The notes beneath the pieces are model-generated. The model saw nothing but the letters and a program-made list of their open reading frames with translations, was not told the DNA's origin and ran no database searches. DNA of 64,000 nt from an uncultured Collinsella sp. (GTDB lineage: Bacteria; Actinomycetota; Coriobacteriia; Coriobacteriales; Coriobacteriaceae). A program made the translations under genes and the position numbers. This document shows positions 16,013 through 25,761 of this stretch, piece by piece. Location: positions 248,001-312,000 of the forward strand of contig CAUGJE010000001.1 of the NCBI GenBank assembly GCA_959599915.1. The letters are read 5' to 3'. Each line of letters begins with the position of its first letter. Within the stretch, counting starts at the first letter, position 1.

Positions 16013-17869
16013 TTACTGCCTGGCAGTTCCTGACGTCGGCAGGTGGCTGCCGCAGTGGCCTATCACGATCAGCTTCGCCTCGTCATCAAAACAAAAGTGC
16101 AGGCGGAATGGGTCGCGGCGGTTGCGACCGTTGCCCTTAATGTGCGGCAGGATGCAAACCTGCTTACCGTTGTAAGTGCGTTGGCGGAGCCGCATGAGCT
16201 CGGTGTCGTTTTTAGTCAGCTTGGTCTCGGTTGGGGCGGCGTCAAACGAGGTCTGATTCCTATACTCGCTATAGAGGTCACCGGCCGTCGGGCGCTCCCC
16301 AAACTTGAGCTGCCACATGACGGTCGCTACGGATTTAAGGATCTGCCATTCCTCGTCAAGATCGGCAAAATCATAGCGGCGTGCCGAGTCGTATGCCTCG
16401 GGCAAAACGAAAATGCGCGAGGGCCAGAGATTCGCAGCAAACTTAAGCTCGTCTTCAAGGGTGCGCGGAAATGCCTCGAGCCCCTCGACAAAGCATGCTT
16501 CCGCTCTGAGTGCGGCTACCTGCTTTTCCGAGTGGTCGGCTCGCTCCAGAGCCTCTTGGAGTCGATACTTTAAGTTGGCGATCGTGTTCTCGGATTCATC
16601 CAGCTCGAGCAGGCTGTTTTCCAGTTGCTCAATACGCTGCTCATACGCGGCGTTGCTGTCGGCGTAATCGTTGGCCAGCCCCTCCCAGAGCTGCCTGTCG
16701 GCAGTCTCTTTTGACAACAACTCTTTAAGGTTGTCCATGGCCTCTTGGCTGTACGAGGCGGCAAGCGCTTTGGTGCGTTTTGCCTCGGCTACGGTTTCAT
16801 TCTCTGCGTGGCGTTTCATCTCTGCCATGCGGCTGCGTAGCGCCCCAATTGATTGACGTGATTTGTACCAGGCAATATCGCTCGTGTCTACAATATCGCC
16901 CCTGCCGCGCAAGAACGAGCGCCCTAGGCTCCGGTTAAGTATCGTGGATGTCTTGTTGCCGTACTCGCTCAGCCTATCGCGCCTGATGCAGAGGTGTCGA
17001 CGGGCGTCTTCTTCGTCAGACAGATTGATGTTCGGTTGGTAAATACGAAGTGACGACTTGGGGCAGTTGTAACGATAGGCAGGCGTATCGTAGAGAAAAA
17101 GATTGAACAGTTTTGATTTGAGCCGACCATCAGATTCGTCGGCGGTAAACACGTTGGCTAGGCCCATAAGGTTATTGGCGAGCTTGCCGGGATCTTTGAC
17201 GGGATATCGACCGGTATCATCGCTGGTTATTAGAATCAGAGGGAGCTCGCGCTGGCTGCTCAGAAGGTTGTCGGAGAACTCGACGTCAAAGTTCTCAAAC
17301 GTCAGGCGCGTGCACGATGTGTTGACGACTGTTTCTCCAACGCATGCCTGATGATTGGGAAGCGAAAACAGAACCTTTGCGATGCGGGGAATATTGAGGT
17401 CCGGTTCTGGCAGTGGCCAGCCCACATAATCGGGCAGGGTCGCATAGGTGACTTTGATATTGACCAGACATGAGTCGTCCTCAGCGGTCTCGAGACCAAT
17501 ACAGGTGTGCCAGTGACGAAACGGATAGTGACTGTCGGGCTCGTCATATTCAAAGGCCCAGGCGACGGGAATCCTGCCTCGCTTGTCATCAAAGGCTGCG
17601 CGAGTGCAAATACTCACGCGGCTGCCCGTGGTCATGCCTCCAGAATAGCCAACGGGATGGCTGAGGTTTCCAAATATAAAATCGGAGGCAATGTTTTTAT
17701 TGCTCGACAAAAACTCAAAGGCACTCTGCTCATGACGTTTGCGTTGCTCTTTATCGCGCACCCAGGCGTAGATCTGACGATATGCATCGACGATTGAGGG
17801 TGTGGTGGTCGTATAGGGCGAAAGCCTGAACTTTGCTCGGTAATGAATCTGTTCGTTTTCGGACCGCAT
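16013..17869 (-). CDS. large coiled-coil protein of unknown function, divergent from the BREX operon
   Basis: A 618-residue protein that I do not recognise as a named family. Residues 1-340 form a globular region rich in beta-type segments with no clear motif. Residues about 348-460 are a charged coiled coil (heptads around MAEMKRHAENETV, LENSLLELDESENT). Residues 465-545 form a helical segment. The last about 65 residues (TYNGKQVCILPHIKG, FRLHFCFDDEAKLIVIGHCGSHL) resemble the small C-terminal beta domain seen in several defence-associated proteins, with a RelE-like flavour. The ATG at 17869 follows GTGAGGC. It is transcribed away from BREX across a 309-base gap, so co-acquisition or a linked defence function is possible. 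Confidence 0.7.
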   Translation of the reverse strand: MRSENEQIHYRAKFRLSPYTTTTPSIVDAYRQIYAWVRDKEQRKRHEQSAFEFLSSNKNIASDFIFGNLSHPVGYSGGMTTGSRVSICTRAAFDDKRGRIPVAWAFEYDEPDSHYPFRHWHTCIGLETAEDDSCLVNIKVTYATLPDYVGWPLPEPDLNIPRIAKVLFSLPNHQACVGETVVNTSCTRLTFENFDVEFSDNLLSSQRELPLILITSDDTGRYPVKDPGKLANNLMGLANVFTADESDGRLKSKLFNLFLYDTPAYRYNCPKSSLRIYQPNINLSDEEDARRHLCIRRDRLSEYGNKTSTILNRSLGRSFLRGRGDIVDTSDIAWYKSRQSIGALRSRMAEMKRHAENETVAEAKRTKALAASYSQEAMDNLKELLSKETADRQLWEGLANDYADSNAAYEQRIEQLENSLLELDESENTIANLKYRLQEALERADHSEKQVAALRAEACFVEGLEAFPRTLEDELKFAANLWPSRIFVLPEAYDSARRYDFADLDEEWQILKSVATVMWQLKFGERPTAGDLYSEYRNQTSFDAAPTETKLTKNDTELMRLRQRTYNGKQVCILPHIKGNGRNRRDPFRLHFCFDDEAKLIVIGHCGSHLPTSGTARQ

Positions 17870-18178
17870 ATTAGCCTCACTTGCCTGGTGGCGTAATTGA
17901 CCTGCAATGCTCAAGTGTAGGCGTTTGAGTAAAGGGCGCGCATCGAACAACGGGCGTTAGGTTCCAAAGCGTCTGTAAGCGTGCTAAATGGCATCAGCGA
18001 CGCGGAGCGATCATAAGGCATCCACGTCATTCGCAGCATTGTTGAACAACAGACCATGCGAGGTAAAAAAGGGTTCATTTACAGAAAAGGCGATGACATC
18101 GCAGGCCTATTGCAAGACAATGGGAATCGATTTTTTACTAACAATGTATTGCATATCGCAAACATGGGGATGGTCAAC

Positions 18179-18382
18179 ATGGGTTATGCCGACTTGCTGC
18201 GCAAAGATGCAAGCGCCACGGATATTCGCGAGTTTCTCGTGAGTGGCGAACAGACCGCAATAACCGTGCGCATCCCCGATACGTTGCGTGACGCCGCTAA
18301 GGAAGCCGCTTCTCTGAAGGGCACAAGCTTAAGTGCATACGTTCGCGAATGTTTAATCAAGGAGCTTACGAATGACAGGTAA
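18179..18382 (+). CDS. ribbon-helix-helix (CopG/Arc-like) protein heading the BREX operon
   Basis: A small protein of 67 residues from the ATG at 18179; in-frame ATGs at 18170, 18164 and 18056 are alternatives. The C-terminal half has an RHH pattern: TAITVRIPDTLRDAAKEAAS, then TSLSAYVRECLIKEL, with a beta strand and two helices. It overlaps brxA by 11 bases, so the two are translationally coupled. A DNA-binding regulator at the head of a BREX operon would fit autoregulation; other BREX operons use different regulators in this place. The gap 17870-18178 upstream holds no other gene and should contain the divergent promoters. Confidence 0.7.
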   Translation: MGYADLLRKDASATDIREFLVSGEQTAITVRIPDTLRDAAKEAASLKGTSLSAYVRECLIKELTNDR

Positions 18383-18980
18383 TGAACGACAGAAGTACAG
18401 TCTCTCCTTTACGAGCATTGGCGCCCGAAGGCTCGAGACCGCTGAGGTCGCGAGGGCTTTTGTTGAGACTTCTGATTGGGCAGAGGTTAGGCGTCGCATT
18501 GTCGAGGACGACATTATCAGCCTCAACAAAGAGAGCACTCGCAAGCGTGTCGGTGCCGAGATCATTAAGCGACTCAAGATGCTTGACACAGATGAACTGG
18601 CATTTTTGGCCGATGCCGTCGATGACGACCAGCTTGCCATGACATGGCTCGCCATTTGCCGAACCTATCAGGTGCTCTATTCGTTCTCGACTGACGTCGT
18701 TGCCGCGCGCTTTTCTAATATGGTGCCCGATGTGCCCCGAACGGCATGGGCCGCTTTTGTAGATGAGCAGTCTGTCGATCATCCCGAACTTGCACGCCTC
18801 ACCGAAAAGTCGCTCAAACAACTCGAGTCCAGAGCATTCGGGATGCTCCGCGAGTGCCGCCTCCTTGACAACGCGGGCAACATCACCCCGCTCTATCCCT
18901 CGGCGCGTTTTGCGGACCTCATTCGCGAGCGCGCTCCGCAGGATATCGAGCTGTTTCCGAAGGCAGGTGTTTTGCTGTGA
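18372..18980 (+). CDS. brxA: BREX protein BrxA (DUF1819)
   Basis: A 202-residue protein matching the BrxA/DUF1819 family: YSLSFTSIGARRLETAEVA at the start, and the middle RTYQVLYSF and C-terminal AGNITPLYPSARF. BrxA is a small all-helical DNA-binding protein, conserved as the first core gene of type 1 BREX, a phage-exclusion system that works with methylation rather than simple cleavage. The start ATG at 18372 lies inside the end of the RHH gene. The stop overlaps brxB by 4 bases (GTGA). Confidence 0.88.
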   Translation: MTGNERQKYSLSFTSIGARRLETAEVARAFVETSDWAEVRRRIVEDDIISLNKESTRKRVGAEIIKRLKMLDTDELAFLADAVDDDQLAMTWLAICRTYQVLYSFSTDVVAARFSNMVPDVPRTAWAAFVDEQSVDHPELARLTEKSLKQLESRAFGMLRECRLLDNAGNITPLYPSARFADLIRERAPQDIELFPKAGVLL

Positions 18981-19582
18981 CCAAAAAGTTCAAACACATC
19001 GGATCGCCCGAAGCGCGTGCTTTCATTGTTGAGCGTCTCTCCGACGACGCGCTACTCGGCCGCAAGGGCTATACGATGCGACAGTCGACGTATGTTTTGC
19101 CGTATCCCCCCGCGCAGAGGTCGTATGCTCGAGATCTCGTGGCTGCTATCTGCTCCGATGACCTGCCAAATAGGGGCGTCCGCGCTGTACGGGTGAACCT
19201 TTACGACGTCGTTCTCGACTATCTGGATTCCGAGGATATGTGGGAGCCTCTTTGTGAGGCCGAGCAAACCGCCACGCGCGACGAGCTCATCATGATGCTT
19301 CAGGACACCATTAGCGTTAGCGGTGTCATCAAGCCTGTCGTCGAGGCAGCTATCGACGATTCCGGGTGCGACATTGCGTTCATCACGGGCGTTGGAGAGA
19401 CGTTTCCCTTTGTCCGCACACATACACTGCTCGGCGAAATCGAGACGGATAAACCCGTCGTGTTGGTGTTCCCTGGCGAATATCGCCAGAACGCCGACGG
19501 CTCGACCTCGCTGGACATATTGAACATTCCGTCCGAAGCAAATGGCGGCTACTACCGCGCGACGAACGTGTTTGACCTTTAG
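18977..19582 (+). CDS. brxB: BREX protein BrxB (DUF1788)
   Basis: A 201-residue protein matching BrxB/DUF1788: an N-terminal DALLGRKGYTMRQ, central VRAVRVNLYDVVLDYL, and the C-terminal IETDKPVVLVFPGEYRQ followed by a typical DILNIPSEANGGYYRA. BrxB is a core BREX component of unknown biochemical role that associates with other Brx proteins. It starts with GTG at 18977, overlapping brxA. It ends 11 bases before brxC. Confidence 0.9.
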   Translation: MTKKFKHIGSPEARAFIVERLSDDALLGRKGYTMRQSTYVLPYPPAQRSYARDLVAAICSDDLPNRGVRAVRVNLYDVVLDYLDSEDMWEPLCEAEQTATRDELIMMLQDTISVSGVIKPVVEAAIDDSGCDIAFITGVGETFPFVRTHTLLGEIETDKPVVLVFPGEYRQNADGSTSLDILNIPSEANGGYYRATNVFDL

Positions 19583-19593
19583 GGGGCAACTCT

Positions 19594-22500
19594 ATGAAAT
19601 ACGAGTATATGTACGAAAAGCCGATCGACAGACCGATCGATGCCGTTGTGAAGGCCTCTAGCGTTGAGCATCTTGCTAATGAACTCGACGAGTACGTGAT
19701 TACTCCCGAACTTGCCGGTCACCTTAACCGTTTCTTTGATGAGTACAACGATTCCGATGCCACTGGTAATGGCGCATGGATTGCGGGCTTCTTCGGCAGT
19801 GGCAAATCTCACATGCTCAAGATTCTCGCGGTGCTTTTGGAGGACCAAGAGGTCGCCGGCAAACATGCAGTTGACTACATCCTGCCTAAGCTCGAGGACG
19901 ACCCTGCCCTGCGGGGCGCCATGGAAGTGGCCCGCACCCGCCATCCGAGCGAGTCGATCCTCTTCAACATCGACATCATCGCGCCCAACCAGGGCCGCAC
20001 CGAGGCGGGAGGTCTCCTTGCCGCCTTCATCAAGGTATTCAACCACCATTGCGGTTACTTTGACGGCGACCAGCAGCATATCGCCAAAATGGAATATGAC
20101 CTCGATCGAGAGGGATTGCTGGACGCATTCAAGGCGAGGATCGAGGCGGCAACCGAAAAACCGTGGGAAGACGTCCGCAAGGCGGCGCTCCTTTACGGTA
20201 CCAAGATCACCGCGGCTTTCGACGAGGTGTGCGGAAATGAGCCCGGAACCAACGGCAACGTCGTAAGCTACTACCAGCAGACCTACAAGCCTGATATCCA
20301 CGCCTTCGCGCTGCGCGTAAAAGAATACATCGACGCGCACGGACCCGGGTTCCGCTTGAACTTCTTCGTCGACGAGGCCGGCCAGTACATCGCCAAGGAT
20401 TCAAACTTGATGACCAATCTGCAATCCGTTGCAGAGGAACTCGCCACCGTGTGCGACGGCGCTTCATGGGTGGTTGTCACCAGCCAGGAGAACATGGAGG
20501 ACACCATCGGCCAGATGACCGACAGGTCCGCCAACGACTTCTCTAAGATCCAGGCGCGGTTCAAGGTCAAGATGCAGCTCACGTCCAAGGACGCCAAGGA
20601 GGTCATCAAGCAGCGTCTTCTGGCCAAGAGCCGCGATGCCCTCCCCGCCCTGGGCGCAATGTACGACAGGTACAAGGACGACTTCCCGGTGCTCTTTGAC
20701 TTCGCCGACGGTTCGAAGCGCTATGTGGGCTATAGGGATGAGGACGATTTCGTAGGCACGTATCCCTTCGTGCCCTATCAGTTTGACCTGTTCATCACTG
20801 CAATGCGTGGTCTTTCCGACTACAACGCCTTCACGGGCAAGCACCATTCTACGGGAGCCCGCTCCATGCTCGGCGTGTTTCAGGAGGTCGGCGTCGAACT
20901 TAACCGCGGTGACGGCTCGACGGAGGGCCAGAATCTGGCAACGTTCGACTCAATGTTCGAAGGGCTGCGCAACTCGTTAAAGAGCGAGGTCTATGGTGCC
21001 ATCAGCATCGCCGAGACAAACCTTGCTGACATGCCCATGGCAATCCGCGTCCTCAAGGCGCTGCTGCTCGTCAAATACTGCAAGGACTTCAAGGCAACCC
21101 CGGGAAACCTGCGCGTGCTCCTGTATGGCTCTTTCAGGCAGAACACGGCAACGCTCGAGCAGGAAATTAAGGATGCGCTTGCCGAGCTTGAGCGTCAGCT
21201 CTACATACGTCGTAATCCTAACTCGAACATCTATGAGTACCTTACCGACGATGAGAAAGAGATCGAGACGGAAATCCGTACGACGGAGATTCAGACCTCG
21301 GATGTACGCGACAAGATTGGCGATGCGTTTAAGGATATCGTTGGCGCCTCGCGCGCAAGCTACGAGAATGGTTCCTTCTCGCATGCCTTCCCATACAATC
21401 TTAAGGTGAACGGCGACGCCATCGGACGTTCGGGTAACGACCTGACTGTTGACATTGTGACCGATGCTCCATCCGGTGGTATCGTGGATGTTCCAACCTC
21501 TGGCCCCAAGACGCTCACGGTTGTGTTGCACGATCCCAATGCGTTTCTCAACGATGTCGCCTTGTTTGTAAAGACAAATAAGTACGTAAACCAGGCGAGT
21601 GGTTCGAACGAGATTCGCAACGCGATAATCGCTGACAAGAGGGCGGTACTCAACGCGCAGTCGCGTAAACTCCGCGCCGATTTAGATGAGCTGATCGGAG
21701 AGGCGCGCTTCTATGTTTCTGGAGTCAACATTACCGACTCTGTGAGTGGTTCGGGCAAGGTCGCCATCGAGTGTGCTGTGGGCGAACTTGTGCGGCGCAG
21801 CTACACGGGCTTGCAACAAATTGTGCAGAACTACACCGACAGAGACGTTTACAACAGCTGTCTGCCGGCCCAATCGATGATTGACCTTCCTCTTCCCGAG
21901 TATGCCCAGACGGTACTTAGCTGGATCGGCATCATGGGTTCGGGCTGCGCGGTAACCGTCGGCGGCGATGGCACGTCGAGTCTGATTGCGCACTTTACGA
22001 AGGACGAGTACGGATGGCCCGACGTTGCCGTTCGCAATGCGGTGGCGACGCTCTACGCCGCCGGTCGCGTCGAGATTCGTAAGGCGGGATCGCTCCTCGA
22101 GGGCACCGCTCTCGCGCAGGCGCTCAAAGTTGGTCGCGATATGGATAAACTTGTCGTTGCCAAGGTCGAGGCCGTGTCTCCCGAGCGTCTTGCATCGATT
22201 AAGAGCTCGTTTAGAAAGCTCGTGGGCACCAATCCCGTTGGCGGCGATGCCAAGTCCATCGCAGGCGAGATGGTGACCTATCTCGAGCAGGAAGTTCCAG
22301 CGTTCCGCGCTGCCGAGGGACGAGCCTCGACTTATCCATTCGCCACCGAATTTACCGGGAAGCTTAACAAGCTTAACGCTGCGCTTGGCGCGGTGAATGC
22401 TGATTGGAAATGGCTCGTCGACCAGTTTCCCGAGAAGGCTGACGCCCTCGCGGAGGACAAGGTAGACCTGTCGAGTATGAAGCAGTTTATTGAAGGCTCG

Positions 22501-23166
22501 CCGCTCGCTGTTAAGTGGAATGAGGTCAAGGGGTTCGGTGAAACCGGCCTTGCCGAGATGCGTGACCTCGGCATCGACATTACCTCCGACCTTGAGGGGG
22601 CGTTTGCGGTCGTGAACGACCCTCAGTGTTATAAATCGCGCGATATCCCTCGCGCTGCGAGTGATGTCAGGCGGGCGAAGAGCGAGATTGACCGTGCTAG
22701 GGAGAGCTTAAGGTCCGACGTTGCTAAGGAACTCGACGAATATCGCGCTTCGTTTGAGAGCGCGTATGACATGGATGCGGTGCCAGAGGAAGCGCGTCTC
22801 TCGCTTGCAGAGATTTTCGATCAAGCAGCGGCGAGACTCGCCGAAGAGCAGTCATCGCTGCGCATACGGACTTTCCTTGAGTCGTTTAAGGATACCAAGG
22901 CGGCAAGCATAGTTTCCCTGCTCAATCCACCTGCGGCCGCTTCTGCGCACACGCAAGAAAACGACGAGTCTGACGGGGAGGCCGCTGGGTCGCAGCCCGA
23001 GCCCGCCCGGACCCAAGCGCCCATGACCTGTGCGCTGAGCTCGCTACGTGCGGGGGCTTATGGTAAACCGACCATCAAGAGTAGGCAGGATGTCGACGAC
23101 TATCTCGAGGCGCTGCGCGCTGAGCTCGAGGCCAAGGTCGACGACGGAATCATCGTTACGAGGTAG
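19594..23166 (+). CDS. brxC: BREX ATPase BrxC
   Basis: A 1190-residue P-loop ATPase, the normal size for BrxC/PglY. The Walker A motif GFFGSGKSH is at residues 65-73, and NFFVDEAGQYI near residue 255 supplies a Walker B-like acidic pair. The N-terminal two thirds carry the ATPase and the DUF6079-like region; the C-terminal third is helical with a low-complexity, Ala/Glu/Pro-rich stretch near 1115-1145. BrxC is essential for BREX defence and host methylation. It lies in the brxB-brxC-pglZ run with gaps of 11 and 5 bases. GC content and codon use are close to the genome average. Confidence 0.92.
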   Translation: MKYEYMYEKPIDRPIDAVVKASSVEHLANELDEYVITPELAGHLNRFFDEYNDSDATGNGAWIAGFFGSGKSHMLKILAVLLEDQEVAGKHAVDYILPKLEDDPALRGAMEVARTRHPSESILFNIDIIAPNQGRTEAGGLLAAFIKVFNHHCGYFDGDQQHIAKMEYDLDREGLLDAFKARIEAATEKPWEDVRKAALLYGTKITAAFDEVCGNEPGTNGNVVSYYQQTYKPDIHAFALRVKEYIDAHGPGFRLNFFVDEAGQYIAKDSNLMTNLQSVAEELATVCDGASWVVVTSQENMEDTIGQMTDRSANDFSKIQARFKVKMQLTSKDAKEVIKQRLLAKSRDALPALGAMYDRYKDDFPVLFDFADGSKRYVGYRDEDDFVGTYPFVPYQFDLFITAMRGLSDYNAFTGKHHSTGARSMLGVFQEVGVELNRGDGSTEGQNLATFDSMFEGLRNSLKSEVYGAISIAETNLADMPMAIRVLKALLLVKYCKDFKATPGNLRVLLYGSFRQNTATLEQEIKDALAELERQLYIRRNPNSNIYEYLTDDEKEIETEIRTTEIQTSDVRDKIGDAFKDIVGASRASYENGSFSHAFPYNLKVNGDAIGRSGNDLTVDIVTDAPSGGIVDVPTSGPKTLTVVLHDPNAFLNDVALFVKTNKYVNQASGSNEIRNAIIADKRAVLNAQSRKLRADLDELIGEARFYVSGVNITDSVSGSGKVAIECAVGELVRRSYTGLQQIVQNYTDRDVYNSCLPAQSMIDLPLPEYAQTVLSWIGIMGSGCAVTVGGDGTSSLIAHFTKDEYGWPDVAVRNAVATLYAAGRVEIRKAGSLLEGTALAQALKVGRDMDKLVVAKVEAVSPERLASIKSSFRKLVGTNPVGGDAKSIAGEMVTYLEQEVPAFRAAEGRASTYPFATEFTGKLNKLNAALGAVNADWKWLVDQFPEKADALAEDKVDLSSMKQFIEGSPLAVKWNEVKGFGETGLAEMRDLGIDITSDLEGAFAVVNDPQCYKSRDIPRAASDVRRAKSEIDRARESLRSDVAKELDEYRASFESAYDMDAVPEEARLSLAEIFDQAAARLAEEQSSLRIRTFLESFKDTKAASIVSLLNPPAAASAHTQENDESDGEAAGSQPEPARTQAPMTCALSSLRAGAYGKPTIKSRQDVDDYLEALRAELEAKVDDGIIVTR

Positions 23167-23171
23167 GAACT

Positions 23172-25751
23172 GTGGACATCGACGTTCATGAAATCGAGGA
23201 CAGGATCAAGGGCCAGTTCAGCCTTGGTCATGCGACGTTGTTCTGGGAGGACGAGTCCGGCGAGTACGCCGAGACTGTCGCCTCTTTAGATTTGGACGGC
23301 GGCGCTATCCTCGACGCGACCGGTGCGGAACTTGCATGCAAGCGGACGATCCTTCGCGAGCGACCTGCCCATAATCTTGTTGTTTATCGTTCGGGTGCAA
23401 AGCCGCGTTTTCAGGATGACTTTCTATACGACATAAAGCTCGCTGCCACGCCCTTCACTTGCAAGATGGAAGGTATCTGGGCGAGCGAATGCGGCGTTCC
23501 TATGGCCCTTGCCGACGCACTCGCCGAACATGGACGCTTCTTCAACTCAAAGGAGCGTCGCAAGGCCCTCGCAGCAAGCGTGCTAAGTAAGAGTGACGAC
23601 CGTTCTCTTCGTTTGGCGATGCTCGCCGCGTGCGTAGGATCGAGGGCGGAGATTCCTCGCGATGCCGTGCGTGATGTGGTGAAGAAGCTCCTCGCCGAGC
23701 TTGGGCGCGGGCAGGATAGGACGTTGCGAGCCATTTACGAGTGCGGGCTTGTCACAACGCTTTGGTCTGAGATCTTTGAAGTTGTGGGATATGCCGCACC
23801 CACGGGTGAAGACCCGACCCTCGAAGACCTTGCTCTTAAGATGCTCAAGGCACGCTGTGCTGATCTCATTTGTGACAGTGTGTCGCTCAAGGCGGATGCC
23901 GCGCGAATACTCGCTGACCTTGCCGCTAGCAGCCGCACCAGCGATTCATATGACTCGCTGGCACGCGAATACTCCGACGCTGTCGTTTCATCGGTGGGCA
24001 CTGACAAGCGTTCAATGGAGTCTATCGGCACTAACGATGCTCTGGCAGTCTTCGATGACTGGATTATCACAGATATGCTTGGACGTGCTCTCGACGGCAC
24101 GCTGCACGCGGCTGATGCCCAAAACGAGCTAAACGTACGCCTGCATACTCACTGGTTTGAAGACTATGTCCACCAGTATGAGGCTCTGGCTGTTGCAGTC
24201 ACGACGCTCGAGGGAATCGAGGCATATAAGACGGAATGCACCGCAGCGACAACCGAGAAGGATATCTTCGACGCGTACTGCGCCAATTGGTACCGCATCG
24301 ACGAGGGATACCGTTGCTTTGTGAATGCCATGCGCAATACGACCGCCCAGTTTAGGAGGAGGGCCAACGAGCTTGTGTCCAAGGTTGATGCTGCCTATGG
24401 CAAGTTTCTCGTTGACCTGACCGATCGCTGGCAACTGCATCTTATGGATTCGGGGGCCTATCCGCCCTCGTCTATTCCTCCGCAGTCGGGATTCTTCTGC
24501 GAGAAAGTCGAGAAAGAACTCCCGATGGCCGAGAAGGGCAAGCGTCTGGGCGTTATCGTTTCCGATGCGATGCGCTACGAGGTTGGTGCCGACCTTTCGA
24601 CTCGTATCGCCGGCGGAGCCTTGTCTTCGGGACGTACCCTCGTGAGTGCGAGCTGCGAGGGAATGGCCTGCATGCTGCCGAGTTATACCCAGCTGGGTAT
24701 GGCGGCACTACTTCCTGAAGGGACTATGGAGGTCGACTTGGCCACGGCAAACGTGTTGAAGGGCGGCGATGCTACCGATGGGCTCGCCAATCGTCAAAAG
24801 GTCGTAGAGGCAGCGATTCCCGGTGCCATGCTCATCCAGGCGTCAAAAGTCCTTGAAGAGGGTTTGCCCAATGTCGAGGGCGCTCCGCTCGTGATGGTCT
24901 ACCATAACGCGATTGACAAGCGCGGTGACTCTCGCGACACCGAGGGCGAGGTCTTCGCAGCATGCGAAGATGCAATCACCCAGGTGATGAAGATTGCCGG
25001 TGAGCTTCTGCGCGCGGGATGCGGTAAGGTCCTCGTGACCGCCGATCACGGTTTCCTCTATCAAGATGGCCAAGTCGAAGAGTATAACTTTGCCGCGGCG
25101 GACGGTCTTACCGATCTTGCCCATGCTTCCGGTCACAATCTTAGCCACGGCAGAGGATATGCCATGGGCTTGACGCTGCCAGAGAGCGACGTTCTAATTG
25201 AATACTCTTCAGCGCAACTTTCGCTTGGTGGCGAGGGGCGGTTCGCCTTCCCTCGAGGTATTACACGCTTGCGTTTGCGCAGCAGTGGCGCGCGCTATGT
25301 CCACGGCGGTGTTTCTCCGCAAGAGAATGTCGTTCCGGTGGTAACCATAAAACGAGTCGACGCTCGTCAGACGGCGGAGTGCACGGGGGTTCAGGGCTTC
25401 CTTTGCGGAAGGCCCGCCATTACCGGCTCAACGGTGACCCTCGACGTATACCAAACGGAGCCGTGCTCCGAGAAGGTGAATCCGCTGACCGTGCGCGTTG
25501 GCCTCTACGACTCTGATGATGCGAGCCGCCTCCTTTGCGCCGAGGAACAGACGCTTGAGCTCGCAAGTGCGGCTCAGGGCTCCGAGGAGCGTAAGACCCG
25601 CGTCACGCTCCACGTGACCGACGACGTGGACGACTGCGCCGCCGCAATTCTCAGGATAAGCGCGCGCGTGGGAAACACCAACCAGTTCGACGCCGAGTGG
25701 GAGCAGCGGCTCTCCGTGAACCGCGCGTTCGGCAACGACTTCGACTTCTAG
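23172..25751 (+). CDS. pglZ: BREX alkaline-phosphatase-like protein PglZ
   Basis: An 859-residue protein of the BREX-1 type PglZ family. The central alkaline-phosphatase fold shows RLGVIVSDAMRYEVG (Asp465) and VLVTADHGFLYQ (Asp625, His626) as metal ligands, and MVYHNAIDKRGDS between them. PglZ is the hallmark component of BREX; a nuclease or phosphatase activity has been proposed. It starts at GTG 23172, 5 bases after brxC. Here it precedes pglX, whereas the usual type 1 order places pglX before pglZ. The C-terminus is beta-rich and intact. Confidence 0.92.
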   Translation: MDIDVHEIEDRIKGQFSLGHATLFWEDESGEYAETVASLDLDGGAILDATGAELACKRTILRERPAHNLVVYRSGAKPRFQDDFLYDIKLAATPFTCKMEGIWASECGVPMALADALAEHGRFFNSKERRKALAASVLSKSDDRSLRLAMLAACVGSRAEIPRDAVRDVVKKLLAELGRGQDRTLRAIYECGLVTTLWSEIFEVVGYAAPTGEDPTLEDLALKMLKARCADLICDSVSLKADAARILADLAASSRTSDSYDSLAREYSDAVVSSVGTDKRSMESIGTNDALAVFDDWIITDMLGRALDGTLHAADAQNELNVRLHTHWFEDYVHQYEALAVAVTTLEGIEAYKTECTAATTEKDIFDAYCANWYRIDEGYRCFVNAMRNTTAQFRRRANELVSKVDAAYGKFLVDLTDRWQLHLMDSGAYPPSSIPPQSGFFCEKVEKELPMAEKGKRLGVIVSDAMRYEVGADLSTRIAGGALSSGRTLVSASCEGMACMLPSYTQLGMAALLPEGTMEVDLATANVLKGGDATDGLANRQKVVEAAIPGAMLIQASKVLEEGLPNVEGAPLVMVYHNAIDKRGDSRDTEGEVFAACEDAITQVMKIAGELLRAGCGKVLVTADHGFLYQDGQVEEYNFAAADGLTDLAHASGHNLSHGRGYAMGLTLPESDVLIEYSSAQLSLGGEGRFAFPRGITRLRLRSSGARYVHGGVSPQENVVPVVTIKRVDARQTAECTGVQGFLCGRPAITGSTVTLDVYQTEPCSEKVNPLTVRVGLYDSDDASRLLCAEEQTLELASAAQGSEERKTRVTLHVTDDVDDCAAAILRISARVGNTNQFDAEWEQRLSVNRAFGNDFDF

Positions 25752-25761
25752 GACGGCAGAC

